64,000 nucleotides of DNA from Dichetophora obliterata (taxonomy: Eukaryota; Arthropoda; Insecta; Diptera; Sciomyzidae). This document shows, in pieces, positions 10,671 through 20,741 of this stretch; the stretch's first letter is position 1, and each line of letters opens with the position of its first letter. The stretch covers positions 78,173,560 to 78,237,559 of the forward strand of contig OY986438.1 in the NCBI GenBank assembly GCA_963920525.1, in the 5' to 3' direction. A model generated the notes under the pieces. That model did not search any database. It saw only the letters and a list, made by a program, of their open reading frames with translations, and was not told where the DNA came from. Position numbers and translations under genes: made by a program.

Positions 10671-11415
10671 TTTTTCTCTTTTTTTAAAAAATATTTACAT
10701 TTTTATTAATTATTTACATTTTTTTAAAAATTATTTATATTTTAGAAAAACACAAAATTACACTATGAATTGATATAAATGAATTTGAAAAAACACAATT
10801 ATAATCACTTTTCTATACATCCTTTTTTCAATTATTTTTTCACTTACGCGCACAATTTTCTAAGTACTCTGCTATAATATTTGAATAATATTAATTGTTG
10901 CAAATTTTTGAAACAATAGAATTTGCAGTATTTGATTTTTTTTCCCTGTTGCACGTACATGAACACCATACACTATTTATAGCATTGATTCATTTTAACA
11001 CACAAACACACATACGTACAAATCGATACGCATCAAAACAAAAACTTTTCGCGAAAAATAAAATAACCTCGACTCGACACGGAACGTAGCTTTTAGTATA
11101 ATATAATATACAATACAAATCACTTATTAATTGATATTCACTTTAAAATATTACCATACCTTTATATAACACTTATAAATTATAAAAAAAAATTTTTTTA
11201 ATCACACACAACATCAAAGCGAACGTAAACAAACGAAGCCGACATTTTTTTACTTCTCTTACATTTGCTTTCATGCTTATTCGCTTTCAGCGAAGCACTT
11301 GTTGCGCCACCTGCACGTTCAACTTGTAACAAAAAGCTGAATGTAGCACAGGGTGTTCAGAAATATAAAAAACTTTAAGTATAAAGTACTAAACAATAAG
11401 GGTATTCAGGATTAG
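10671..11415 (+). other. AT-rich leader between the small ORF and gag
   Basis: No coding frame of note. It contains poly-T and ATTTACATTTTT repeats near 10680-10740 and short CACACA stretches. Probably untranslated leader of the inner element. Confidence 0.5.
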
Positions 11416-12627
11416 ATGGAAAACCTCCAAGAAAGCATTAAATTCTTAGAAAAACTAAAACTAAATATAAACAAAAGTAAAAATAGAGAATATACTGAAC
11501 AGTATATTGAAGAAAAATTAAAAACTTTAGACTTTCTAAAAAACAAAGTAAATCTTGAACAGTCGATTGATGAAAATCATGAGATTTTAAAAGAAACATT
11601 TAATAACCTCTATCAAGATTTAAATACAATTTTGAAAAATTTACCAATTAAACAAAAACCAGATATAAAAGAAGAAAACAATATGGCTAGTTTTGATATC
11701 AATGTTGTGGGAAAAAACCTACAAATTTTCAAAGGACAGTTTATCAATTTGGAAGATTTTATATCGCAAGCAGAATTGCTCCACGATATTTTAAAAGATG
11801 AAGATAAAGCTCTTTTCATTAAATATGTATATAATTTCAAACTTACTGCTCAAAAGCGTAGTATAATAGGTAGAACTAATAGACCTTCGACATTTACTGA
11901 TTTAAAAAATTCATTGGAAAATGCTTACCCCAATCCGAAAACGTTACAACAAGTTTTAAGTGAAATCGGTACAATTAAACAAAACAATAAAAGTATTTCT
12001 GAATTCAGAGAAAAAATTTCAGAACTTTCTGAACAGTTAATAACCTTCGAAACTAAATCTTTAACTAATCCGACGCAAGCTGCAAAAGATGCAATTTACA
12101 AGGTTAACGAAAGCATGGCATTGAATGTTTTCATGAAAGGTGTTAATTTGGAATACCAAACTATTTTGTTAGCAAATGCACCTAAAACATACAATGAAGC
12201 GGTAGAACGATGCATCACTGCAGAACAAAGTTTAAAGACAAATAAATCTAATATTTTCCAAGTTAGAAACAGAAATACTTACAGAGAAAATTACAATAGA
12301 TTCAATGACGTTAGAAATAGCTACATTCCACAAAACAATAATAGAAATAATAAGAATTTTATGAATACAAGATACAATACAAACTATACAAATAATACAA
12401 ATAGAAACTTTAACAGAAACAACAATTTTGCAAACAGTAATAATAATAGAAATTTATATGGAAATCATAACTTCGTAAATAACAATAGTAATCCCAACCG
12501 AAATTTTAATAGAAATTCCAATTATAACAATAGAACTTTTAATAATAATACTTTCAGAAGCAACAACTTGCAGGGAAACCGCTATGGCCGGGTAGCAGAG
12601 ATTGTTACCCGCAGGGGCCAAAATTAA
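11416..12627 (+). CDS. gag: Gag protein of the inner element
   Basis: An intact 403-residue frame. The N-terminal 90 residues are Lys/Glu-rich and predicted coiled or helical. Residues about 95-275 form the capsid-like region (ISEFREKISELSEQLITFETK; ALNVFMKGVNLEYQTILLANAPKT reads as the C-terminal capsid). Residues about 285-395 are extremely rich in Asn and Arg (NRNNKNFMNTRYNT...). They replace the CCHC zinc knuckle, as in 412/mdg1-type Gags, and likely bind RNA by charge. The protein assembles virus-like particles in the cytoplasm. Gag stops at 12625-12627; pol is reached by -1 frameshifting at 12573-12579. The start is the first ATG in frame. Confidence 0.85.
   Translation: MENLQESIKFLEKLKLNINKSKNREYTEQYIEEKLKTLDFLKNKVNLEQSIDENHEILKETFNNLYQDLNTILKNLPIKQKPDIKEENNMASFDINVVGKNLQIFKGQFINLEDFISQAELLHDILKDEDKALFIKYVYNFKLTAQKRSIIGRTNRPSTFTDLKNSLENAYPNPKTLQQVLSEIGTIKQNNKSISEFREKISELSEQLITFETKSLTNPTQAAKDAIYKVNESMALNVFMKGVNLEYQTILLANAPKTYNEAVERCITAEQSLKTNKSNIFQVRNRNTYRENYNRFNDVRNSYIPQNNNRNNKNFMNTRYNTNYTNNTNRNFNRNNNFANSNNNRNLYGNHNFVNNNSNPNRNFNRNSNYNNRTFNNNTFRSNNLQGNRYGRVAEIVTRRGQN
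12573..12611 (+). promoter_or_regulatory. Programmed -1 ribosomal frameshift signal
   Basis: The heptamer GGGAAAC at 12573-12579 sits in the required phase G-GGA-AAC relative to the gag frame (codons CAG GGA AAC). After 9 nt comes a perfect stem, CGGGTA (12589-12594) with TACCCG (12606-12611), loop 11 nt, extendable by a G-T pair. An alternative outer pairing TGGCC/GGCCA (12585-12589 with 12616-12620) is possible. The -1 frame is open from here through the protease. Slippery site, spacing and stem match known signals; use in vivo is inferred. Confidence 0.8.
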
Positions 12628-13322
12628 TTTGCAAACTTAATAAAAATCTTTCTTTTTACATCACATTAGAATGCGAAAATACAAACGACGATTTGAAATT
12701 TCTCGTTGACACTGGAGCGGATATCTCCATATGTAAAATTATAAATATAGATCACATAAACACACAGAATATTTCGACAATAACGGGTATTACAAGTGAA
12801 GAAATTGAATGCATTGGTACAAAAAATTTAAATTTAATAGTGGACGATGAAGATATCCAACATAAATTTTATATAGTAGAAAACAATTTTCCAATTGCCA
12901 CTGATGGCATTATAGGACGCGATTTTTTAGAGAAGTATATGGCAAAAATCGACTTTGAAACATATACTTTAACATTAATCATAAATGATAAAGAAATAAT
13001 TTTACCAATAATTTTAAATAATTGTAGTAGAACAAATATCGTGATTCCTGCTCGTTCAGAATCTATAGTTCCAATAAATATTAAAGTAAATGAAGATAGT
13101 ATTATTTTAAGTAAAGAGATAGAAAACGGAGTATTTTTAGGTAATACCTTGATACCAGCAAATGGCAATGCTCACGTTAAAATTCTAAATACGAATATTA
13201 ACAATGTTGTATTAAAAAATACTGATTTTGAAACTCAACCACTAAAAAACTATAATATATTTGCCTGTAAAATCAATAATAAGACTGACAAAAATAGACT
13301 AGATACGTTACTAAAAACTTGA
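12580..13322 (+). pseudogene. pro: Pol N-terminal part: aspartic protease (inner element)
   Basis: The -1 frame is open from the gag overlap and reads through without needing its own ATG. The first Met codon in it, 12693, lies just before the active-site motif FLVDTGADISICK (DTG at about 12707-12715). GIIGRDFLEKY near 12910 is the second conserved protease segment (a hydrophobic stretch before G-R-D). The region after it is a Gypsy-type linker. The frame is closed by one TGA at 13320-13322, after which the same frame continues open for another 1.6 kb. The TGA is therefore a single nonsense change within pol. Confidence 0.8.
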
Positions 13323-14960
13323 GACATTGGTTGTAACGACCCAGATGCCAAGACATCAATAATAAACATTATACAAAAATACAGTGACATTTTTCATCTC
13401 CCTGGAGAACACTTAAGTACAAATAATTTTTACACGCAGACAATACAAACAACAGATTCGACCCCGCTATACATTAAAAATGATAGACTTCCACAAACAC
13501 AATTAACAGAGATAAATGAACAGGTTGACCAACTTTTATCAGACAACATAATCGAACATTCAGTAAGCCCCTACAACTCACCATTACTAGTAGTTCCCAA
13601 AAAGTCAACAGATGACAGCAAAAAATGGCGACTTGTAGTAGACTTTCGCAAATTAAATGAAAAAATTGTAAACGATAAATTCCCACTTACAAAAATAGAA
13701 GACGTTCTCGACCGACTGGGAAGAGCTAAATACTTTTCGACTTTGGACATGACCAGCTCTTTCCACCAAATTAACTTAGACAAAGACTCAAGACCGTTAA
13801 CTTCTTTTTCAACTGGAAATGGACATTTCCAATTTAAGCGTTTACCATTTGGATTGAAGATATCATCCAACAGCTTCCAAAGAATGCTGACTATCGCATT
13901 AAGTGGTTTAGATACAGAAGCTTTTATTTATGTAGACGATACAATTGTTTTCGGTTGTAGTTTAGGACATCATAACGACAATTTAATCAAAGTTTTTGAC
14001 AGATTAAGAAAATATAATATAAAATTAAATTCACATAAATGTTGTTTTTTAAAGCCAGAAGTCATTTACCTTGGGCATCTTATAACGGCCAATGGTATAA
14101 AAACTGACCCGTCTAAAAATAAAATTATAAAAGAATATCCAATACCAAAAAACGCGGACGAAGTACGAAGATTTGTTGCTTTCTGCAACTACTACCGTCG
14201 ATTTATTCCAAGATTTGCAGATATTGCTAAAAATTTAAACTCATTATTAAAGAAGAACACAAAATTTGACTGGAATGAAAATTGCCAGAACTCTTTTGAA
14301 GAGCTAAAAACAAAACTTTTAAACCCACCGATACTGCAATATCCGGATTTCAATAAACCCTTCATACTCACCACAGATGCTTCAAATTACGCTCTTGGTG
14401 CAGTCCTATCGCAAGGCGAAGTAGGCTCAGACTTACCAATTTCTTACGCAAGCAAATCTCTTGCAAAACATGACCTGAACAAGCCAATTATTGAGAAAGA
14501 GCTCTTAGCTATACATTGGGCAATCAATTTTTTCAGACCCTACCTCTACGGTAGAAAATTTTCGGTTCTAACAGACCACCGCCCGCTAGTGTCTCTTTTC
14601 TCTCATAAAAATCCTTCTTCTAAAATGACACGCATAAGATTAGATCTTAGCGATTATGATTTCAATATTATTTATAAAAAAGGTAAAATGAATACCAATG
14701 CAGACGCATTGTCAAGAATAATTCTAAATAGTGATTCCCTAAAAGCTATGATTCCAACCGGAATGGAAGATAGCAAACAAAATATACTAGCAATTACAAG
14801 AAGTATGAACACAGATAAACATACAAAAAACACTGATTTAAACAAAAGAGAATGTCCTGCCAGCGAAAAGCCCGCAAAACTTTTTGTTTGGGATTGTACA
14901 TCCATAACAGATATAAAAAAAATAAAAAAAATTAAGGTTCATTACAGAAAGAAAGTTTAA
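13323..14960 (+). pseudogene. pol: Pol: reverse transcriptase and RNase H (inner element)
   Basis: Same frame as the protease, right after the TGA. Reverse transcriptase motifs appear in order: LVVDFRKLNEK (about 13630), STLDMTSSFHQI (about 13737), LPFGLKISSNSFQRM (about 13845) and the catalytic YVDD (about 13928). Next come YLGHLITANG (14068) and the connection. RNase H starts at TTDASNYALGAVLSQ (about 14371), with LTDHRPLVSLF near 14568 and the final NADALSRI near 14700. The frame ends at 14958-14960 in an A-rich stretch; integrase resumes in another frame. The first ATG in this stretch (13743) lies inside the domain and is not a real start. Confidence 0.85.
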
Positions 14961-15624
14961 GGATACCAAAATTGAAATACATGATGAGGAAGTAATTATA
15001 CGATGTAGTGATAGTCCACTGTTCGCACCGCTGACTTTGGAGAAGCTTTCATCAAAAATGTATAATGTAGGAATAGAAGAATTAGCGCTAAAGAAGAATG
15101 ATGATATATTTAAAACCATTGAAATGGATAAGTTCAAAGATATTTTTAATAACATAAAAAGAACAAACGAAAACTTAAAAATTTTAATTTATAATGAACC
15201 ACAAAGAATAGTCGACAAAATAAAACAAAACAAATTAATCGAAGAATACCACAATTCGACACATGGAGGACATCTCGGTATAAGAAAAACAATATTGAAA
15301 CTAAAACAAAAATACATATGGAAAAATATGAGCAAAATGATAAAAAATTTCATTCTCAATTGTAACAATTGCAAAATTAATAAACAAACTAAACATACAA
15401 AAGAAAATTTAACAATGACAGACACACCAAGTACCAGCTTTGAAGTAGTTTCTATCGACACAGTAGGTCCCCTACGCTTATCCAACAATTACAGATATAT
15501 ATTAACGATGCAGTGCGACTTAACAAAGTATGTAATAGCATGTCCAATGGAGACAAAAGACGCGAAAACTGTTGCTAAAACACTTGTTGAAAACGTAATT
15601 TTAATATACAGAATTCCTCAATGA
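14961..15624 (+). pseudogene. int: Integrase N-terminal part (inner element)
   Basis: In the frame of 15037-15624, the zinc-binding H-H-C-C is seen as EYHNSTHGGHLGIRK followed by NCNNCKINK (about 15244-15380). The catalytic core opens with SIDTVGPL, whose Asp is the first D of D-D-E. The frame then stops at 15622-15624 just after RIPQ. A probable A-run indel separates this frame from the reverse transcriptase frame. The segment that should carry the second catalytic Asp is absent between here and the next frame. Confidence 0.8.
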
Positions 15625-16195
15625 ATTAATGTCAGAAATATGCAATTTATTAGATATTAAACAAATTTTTAGCACTCCATATCACCATGAGACTCTGGGC
15701 TCGATTGAAAGAAACCATCGAGTATTAAATGAATATTTGTTAAACTTTTGTAAAAATGAAGAATGGGACCAATGGATCCCATACTTCACTTTTTCGTATA
15801 ACACAACACCTCATGTTGATACAAATTATACACCGTTTGAGCTGATTTTTGGAAAACTTGCAAATCTTCCAAATGATAATCGTTTCGAATCAATAGTATA
15901 TAATACAGACAATTACGCACAAGAACTGAAACATAGATTAAAATATTCTTTAAAAAAAGCAAATGAATTAATAAATATTGCAAAAATGAATAGAATAAAA
16001 AAAGATAAATATATAAATCCGTTAAATTTAAATATTGGAGATAAAGTTTTGATAAAAAGGATGAATAGAAGAAAAAATCAATCTCCTTATATTGGTCCAT
16101 TCATAATTGTAAATAAAAAAGGAGTAAATTCAATAGTAAATTTAAATGGAACACTTAAAGAATATCATAACAATATGTTAAAGAAATATTTGTAA
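15625..16195 (+). pseudogene. int: Integrase core end and C-terminal domain (inner element)
   Basis: Resumes in another frame at about 15611-15629 with NELMSEICNLL. The catalytic Glu lies in LGSIERNHRVLNEYL (about 15700). The region after residue 120 is basic and matches the end of Gypsy integrases (GDKVLIKR, SPYIGPFII, YHNNMLKKYL). It ends at 16193-16195, about 130 bases before the purine tract. With the second Asp missing, no active integrase can come from this copy. Confidence 0.8.
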
Positions 16196-16321
16196 AAATT
16201 ATATCTTTTTATTTAAAAATTTAAATCTTGTAAATATATGAATTATATTTAAATATTGTATGAGTTAAAACACAAAAAATTTTAATTTTTCATAAATTTC
16301 AAAATAAAAATTTTTTTTCTT

Positions 16322-16332
16322 AAGGGTAAGGG
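16322..16332 (+). promoter_or_regulatory. Polypurine tract of the inner element
   Basis: AAGGGTAAGGG lies immediately before the 3' LTR start TGTAGTA, where Gypsy elements prime plus-strand DNA synthesis. Confidence 0.7.
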
Positions 16333-17057
16333 TGTAGTATACCTATACATATTATTTAAATTACATCAATGTATTTCATTATAAAACAAGCTATAAATAC
16401 TTTTCTTAAAATAAGTAATAATATAAAAACCTCTACTGTAATAATTTTCGAGAACATGCATTCAAACAATAAGAACATGTGTTCATTCTAAGCACTACTA
16501 TCTATCTCATTCACACACATGTACCCATATGGCTGAATACAAAACATATGATATTATATTATACTTTTTACTCCTACACAAATATGTTAACATATGATTT
16601 TGTTTACGTTTTCTATTAATATAAGTCTACTCACTCACACATATTAAACTATTAATACTTAATTACAAATATGTATTACGATATTCTACTATTACTCTTA
16701 CACTAATTAAAGAACATATGATTCTATTTACATTCTAAACTACACAAACAATTGTTAACTAGTTTTAAGACAAAATACCGTTATGCTTATTATAAAAGGA
16801 TGAACATATTTGAAAATAAATCAATTAGTTTTTGAGCTTCTCAGCTGCCAGCTAATTCCTTGTTTTATTTTCAAAAGTCTCTGAGCTTTTCAAAAGCTGC
16901 CAACTTAAGAAAATTTTAAACTAAAAGCCTTTGCACTCTAAGTGAACGGCTCAAAATAAAAATACTTTAGAAGCCCGTGGCGAAGTTTTCGCTGGCTAAT
17001 ATTCATAGGCAGGTCCTTCAAATTAACTTTTTTTTTTATAAAACCGTACTTACTACA
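16333..17057 (+). repeat. 3' LTR of the inner element (725 bp)
   Basis: Starts TGTAGTATACC, ends TACTTACTACA. It is nearly identical to the 5' LTR and lacks the DNA element found in that copy. It contains a poly-T run of slightly different length near the end. Confidence 0.95.
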
Positions 17058-17486
17058 TACTGAATCGTTTTGTTGCCTTTTGACCAGCACGGAGCGCTAC
17101 TACAACTCTTCTGTGATTAGCCCACCGGCGCAAAAGCAAGCGCAATCGCAATTCAGCACGTCAGCTAGCGCTTCGCGGAGCACCCTGCTACAGAAACACT
17201 CACCTCCATGTAAGTACAAGGGCAAGCGACTCCATCTACACGTATCAATTGGGGGGCTACATAGTGGAGTGAACGATGACATACTTCCATTCCATTCTCT
17301 ATTAAATTTAGCAACTACAACCATCACCACCATCAAACGGCACTGCAAGCCACAGCGTCTGCTAACGAAATTTCCACATTGGCCAGCAAAACCACCACGT
17401 CAGTAAAAACGGCCGCCACAGCGCTAAAAATAAACAGCCCACACACGCAACAGTAGCTACCAACAGCAGCAGACATGGTTGCTGCC
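17058..17486 (+). other. Outer-element sequence, possible start of its 3' LTR
   Basis: Not found elsewhere in the window. It is GC-richer than its surroundings and contains a G-run (ATTGGGGGGC near 17247) that could be a polypurine tract. The start of the outer LTR should lie here or earlier, but cannot be placed because the matching left copy begins before base 1. Overlapping open frames (17080-17580) show no domain. Confidence 0.4.
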
Positions 17487-17777
17487 TGGCAGTCGAAGTC
17501 CACTCATCCAGCACTACAACAACCAAAACAACTCCGCTGCAGCATCCACAACTGGCGCTCCAAAACGCATGACCATCCAACAGCCCATTGTATCATCAAC
17601 AGCTTTAACGCAGCGAACCAACACCCAGAACGCTACGGAAGCACAGGTGGTATTTCCTCATGCCTGTGTCGGTAAGCAATAGCTGTTTAAATACGATTTA
17701 ATAGTTTCAAGAACACCTGCTCCCAAGAGTATATTTCTGATCCGAGTCGACTGAGCTGTTGTTGCTTGTCGACCCAG

Positions 17778-18360
17778 GTGTTCGCGTCACAATCAGATAA
17801 AATCATAATTTTCATTTTTTTTAATTGTTTGCATTGCTTGTGCGGAAAAACGTACGCACGGAATTGCAGTTCTCTGCTTACCACCTTGCTGCCTCGTCGT
17901 TTTTACACCACGTTTTACACTTACTGCAATGGCTCCCCACGAGCTCCATTAACTCTCTGATTTCCTTCTCTTTTTGGTACAACCTACGAACGGCAAGGTC
18001 TTAAGCGGAGAACTGCAATCCAAAAAAAATCAATTGAATTTTTCATAAGTTTGTTATATTTTTTAAATTACCACTAAATGCATTAAATTCGGCATAAAAT
18101 CTTAATTTCATATTAAATAATATCACAATTGTTTTTCATACGATTTAAAACTTAACCGTGTTCATCAAACCCGTAACAACCTACTACTTTTATAAGCATC
18201 GAAGCAAAATCCCCAATAAAGTTGGAAAAAATCCAAATTGAAGTAATAATCCACAAGGTTTTGTTTGTCTTTCGTTGGAATCCAGCCTTGTAAGTTTTTT
18301 CCCGCATATTCCCCATTGGCAGGAGTTCAACCGGAAGGTAATTGCAAAAAAATACACCAG
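17778..18360 (+). other. 583-bp intron-like block present only in the right LTR
   Basis: The block begins GTGTTCG and ends ACACCAG. Removing it exactly gives the left-LTR sequence GACCCAGGTATGAGG. Its two ends also share CCAGGT, so a microhomology deletion in the left copy explains it equally well. The pyrimidine content just before the final AG is poor, which weakens the intron reading. Confidence 0.7.
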
Positions 18361-18856
18361 GTATGAGGAAATGTTTCCATTTCTCGCGTTCATGAAATTG
18401 AGTTTTTATTTTAAAATACTTCATTTGTATTCAAATTTAAGCAAAAACTACGATTAAGTTAGATTCTCGATTTGCATTAAAACCAAATCAGACGAAACAA
18501 ATTTAAATTTAAATTAAAAATAAGTTAAAGTATGCAATTATATTTAAATATATTAAGACCAATACAATTAACCATAAAATAATACAACTTACAATAAACT
18601 TAATTTAATACAGCTTAAAATAAACTTAATATAATATATATTAAAATTTAAATCGATTTGAAACATATTCAAATTAAAATTTACATCGATGTAAAACCAA
18701 TTCAAATTAAAACTTAACTCGATTTAAAACAAATTCAAATTTAAATCGATTTAAAACAAAAACACATTAAAATTTAAATCGATTTAAAACATATTCAAAT
18801 TAAAATTTACATCGATGTAAAACCAATTCAAATTAAAATTTAACTCGACATAAATA

Positions 18857-19170
18857 AAAACAAACTAATACATATTAAAATTGAAATAAATAAAAACCAA
18901 CTTAATATTAAACAAATATATAACCAAACTAATACATATTAAAATTGAAATAAATAAAAACTAACGTAATATAAAACAAATATACAACCAAACTAATACA
19001 TATTAAAATTGAAATAAATAAAAACTAACTTAATATAAAACAAATATACAACCAAACTAATACATATTAAAATTGAAATAAATAAAAACTAACTTAATAT
19101 AAAACAAATATAAAACTAACTTAATATAAAACAAATATAAAACCAAACTAATACATATTAAACTCGAAAT
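18857..19170. repeat. 64-bp tandem repeat in right LTR, about five irregular copies
   Basis: Same unit as at 790-1145 (CTAATACATAT near 18864, 18929, 18992, 19056 and 19148). One unit is partly duplicated (ACTAACTTAATATAAAACAA twice near 19088-19130). Confidence 0.8.
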
Positions 19171-20203
19171 AAATTAACACAAACTTAATAACAAATACTG
19201 TAAAATACCTATTACTAAAACTACCCAATGTCTAGGTTAAACAATTAGAGAATCAAATACAGACACATGATATCTATTAAATCTAAACGTATAAATTAAA
19301 ATTAATTATCTTCATTGAATGAACTTTCATGATAAAGCTAATGTATAGCACACCATTAAATTTGTTAACTTTTTTTTTTCGATACTAAGATGTTAAACCA
19401 AAACAAAATTTTATTTGAATAATACCTTTATTACTAACCATTTGATTATTCATTTTGCCCATACACATTTCTATTATATAGAAATTGTATGAAATTAAAT
19501 TTATAAGTTTTTCTTATGGTCTATATAATACATTTAAACAAATGTAAAATGCATTGCTAAAAGTTAATCTTTTATTTGGTCAAGGGAGTAGAAGATATTT
19601 GCTTTTGGGAGGGTTTTTTTTTTAAAAACATTATGCCCCTAAACCCTCATGGAAGGGTGGGAAAAGTGTGGGCCGAGTTCGTCCACCAGAGCTCAAAGAG
19701 TAGTTGTTGGATGATTGGGTCAGGGGTGCCCAAACGGTTTCCTTTATTTTTGTTTATTTTTTTTTTACTTGATTTATATTTTCTCGTTTCAGGAAAATTT
19801 TTTTTGTATTTTTGGTTTGGAATCACCGACGTGCCGATGACGTATGGACGTGATTATTTGTACGGCAAGGGTACACGTGGACGGCCACAAGACCCCACCC
19901 CACATCTCACCGAACTGCTAGCAATGGCTAACTAGCACGTGCAGCCGTTGCCAACCTAGTGTCCGCGGGTCACTGGACCGGGGCGATGGTGCCACCTCTG
20001 TGAGTGAGCGGCCTTATAAATACTGGTCATTGAGAACCAGGGGCGCTGTAATAAGGCGCCCTCTAACTAAATACCCAGGGCCGCCGTCTCGCAGAGATGG
20101 TAGCACCGCTCCACAACAACAAAATTTTAAAATTTTGAAATTTAAAATTTTATTTTTAAATTTTAACGTCTTACGGTGCCCGGTAAACTTCGTTTCCGTT
20201 ACA

Positions 20204-20699
20204 GCCTCTCCTCCCTTCTTAGTTCTTCTTTTATAAAATGTGTGCCCAATCCGCAGAATGGTTCTGGTCCTATAAATTTTGTGGCTGCACCCTGTCGCGC
20301 TAGACCATCGGCTTCTTCGTTACCCTGTATTCCTTTGTGTCCTGGGACCCAAAGTATAGTAACAGTGTTATTCTTGCCTAGATCGTTGAGTTTTGTTAGG
20401 CATTCCCATGTTATTCTCGATGATATCTCACAGGAAACTAATGCTTTGATTGCTGCTTGGCTGTCTGACATCACAACTATATCCTGACCTTTGTATTTAC
20501 GGTCCAGATTGAATTGTGCACACAGCTGTATTGCTAGGATTTCCGCTTGGAAGATACTGGATGTTGTCACCATAGGTTCAAAGTGCTTGGTTCTTGCCCG
20601 TACACCCCTGCGTCTATACCTTCCAATGTCTTGGACCCATCTGTATACCATGCTATACTGTGTGGTTTCTTGACTTGCGATATCATCTCGCTGTCCCAC
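20204..20699 (-). pseudogene. RNase H domain of the LOA-like LINE
   Basis: About 165 residues. Conserved RNase H features are visible: FQAEILAIQLCAQ (Glu), VVMSDSQAAIKAL (Asp) and LWVPGHKGIQGNEEADGLARQGA (His and final Asp). It removes RNA from the RNA-DNA hybrid during target-primed insertion. The frame runs into LTR sequence at 20203, so its last residues (beyond about FIKEELRREE) are foreign. It is the C-terminal part of ORF2 and is separated from the reverse transcriptase by frameshifts. Confidence 0.85.
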
Positions 20700-20741
20700 T
20701 ATATCTTGGTACTAAGCTTAATTCCGAAGTGTTTTTCGAAG

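Larger units (their letters stand above)
8702..17057 (+). mobile_element. 412/mdg1-like Ty3/Gypsy retrotransposon (inner element)
   Basis: The two LTRs (8702-10281, which includes an 853-bp insertion, and 16333-17057) start TGTAGTA and end TACTACA. They differ by only about four substitutions and one short indel by eye, so the insertion is young. A tRNA-Arg primer-binding site follows the 5' LTR and a purine tract precedes the 3' LTR. Gag without zinc knuckle, a DTGA protease, YVDD reverse transcriptase, RNase H and an HHCC integrase follow in Gypsy order. The 412/mdg1 call rests on the tRNA-Arg primer and protein style and is inference. No matching target duplication is visible (left ...GGTAT, right TACTG...). 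Confidence 0.9.
1..20203 (+). mobile_element. Ulysses/Osvaldo-like Ty3/Gypsy retrotransposon (outer element, 5' end outside window)
   Basis: Two long direct repeats (1-2268 and 17487-20203) flank a tRNA-Lys primer-binding site and gag, protease, reverse transcriptase, RNase H and integrase regions, all on the plus strand. Gene order (integrase last), very long LTRs and the tRNA-Lys site fit the Ulysses/Osvaldo lineage of Gypsy elements; this lineage call is inferred from remembered family traits, not a search. The LTR ends in CA at 2268 and 20203. The 5' end lies left of the window because the repeat is already running at base 1. The body is interrupted by a second LTR element (8702-17057). 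Gag, pol and the integrase tail carry stops and frameshifts, so this copy is dead. On the right it abuts a LOA-type LINE directly. Confidence 0.85.
17487..20203 (+). repeat. 3' LTR of the outer element
   Basis: Collinear with 1-2268 apart from a 583-bp extra block (17778-18360), loss of about 85 bp near 19215, different 64-bp repeat number and scattered substitutions. It ends TTACA at 20203 and meets the LOA-type LINE without any gap, showing that it integrated there. An ORF at 19576-19935 is LTR sequence, not a gene. Confidence 0.85.

Noticed and set aside
13743..13745. ATG at 13743 as start of a separate reverse transcriptase gene
   Set aside because: It is inside the conserved domain; coding sequence extends upstream in the same frame to the TGA at 13320.
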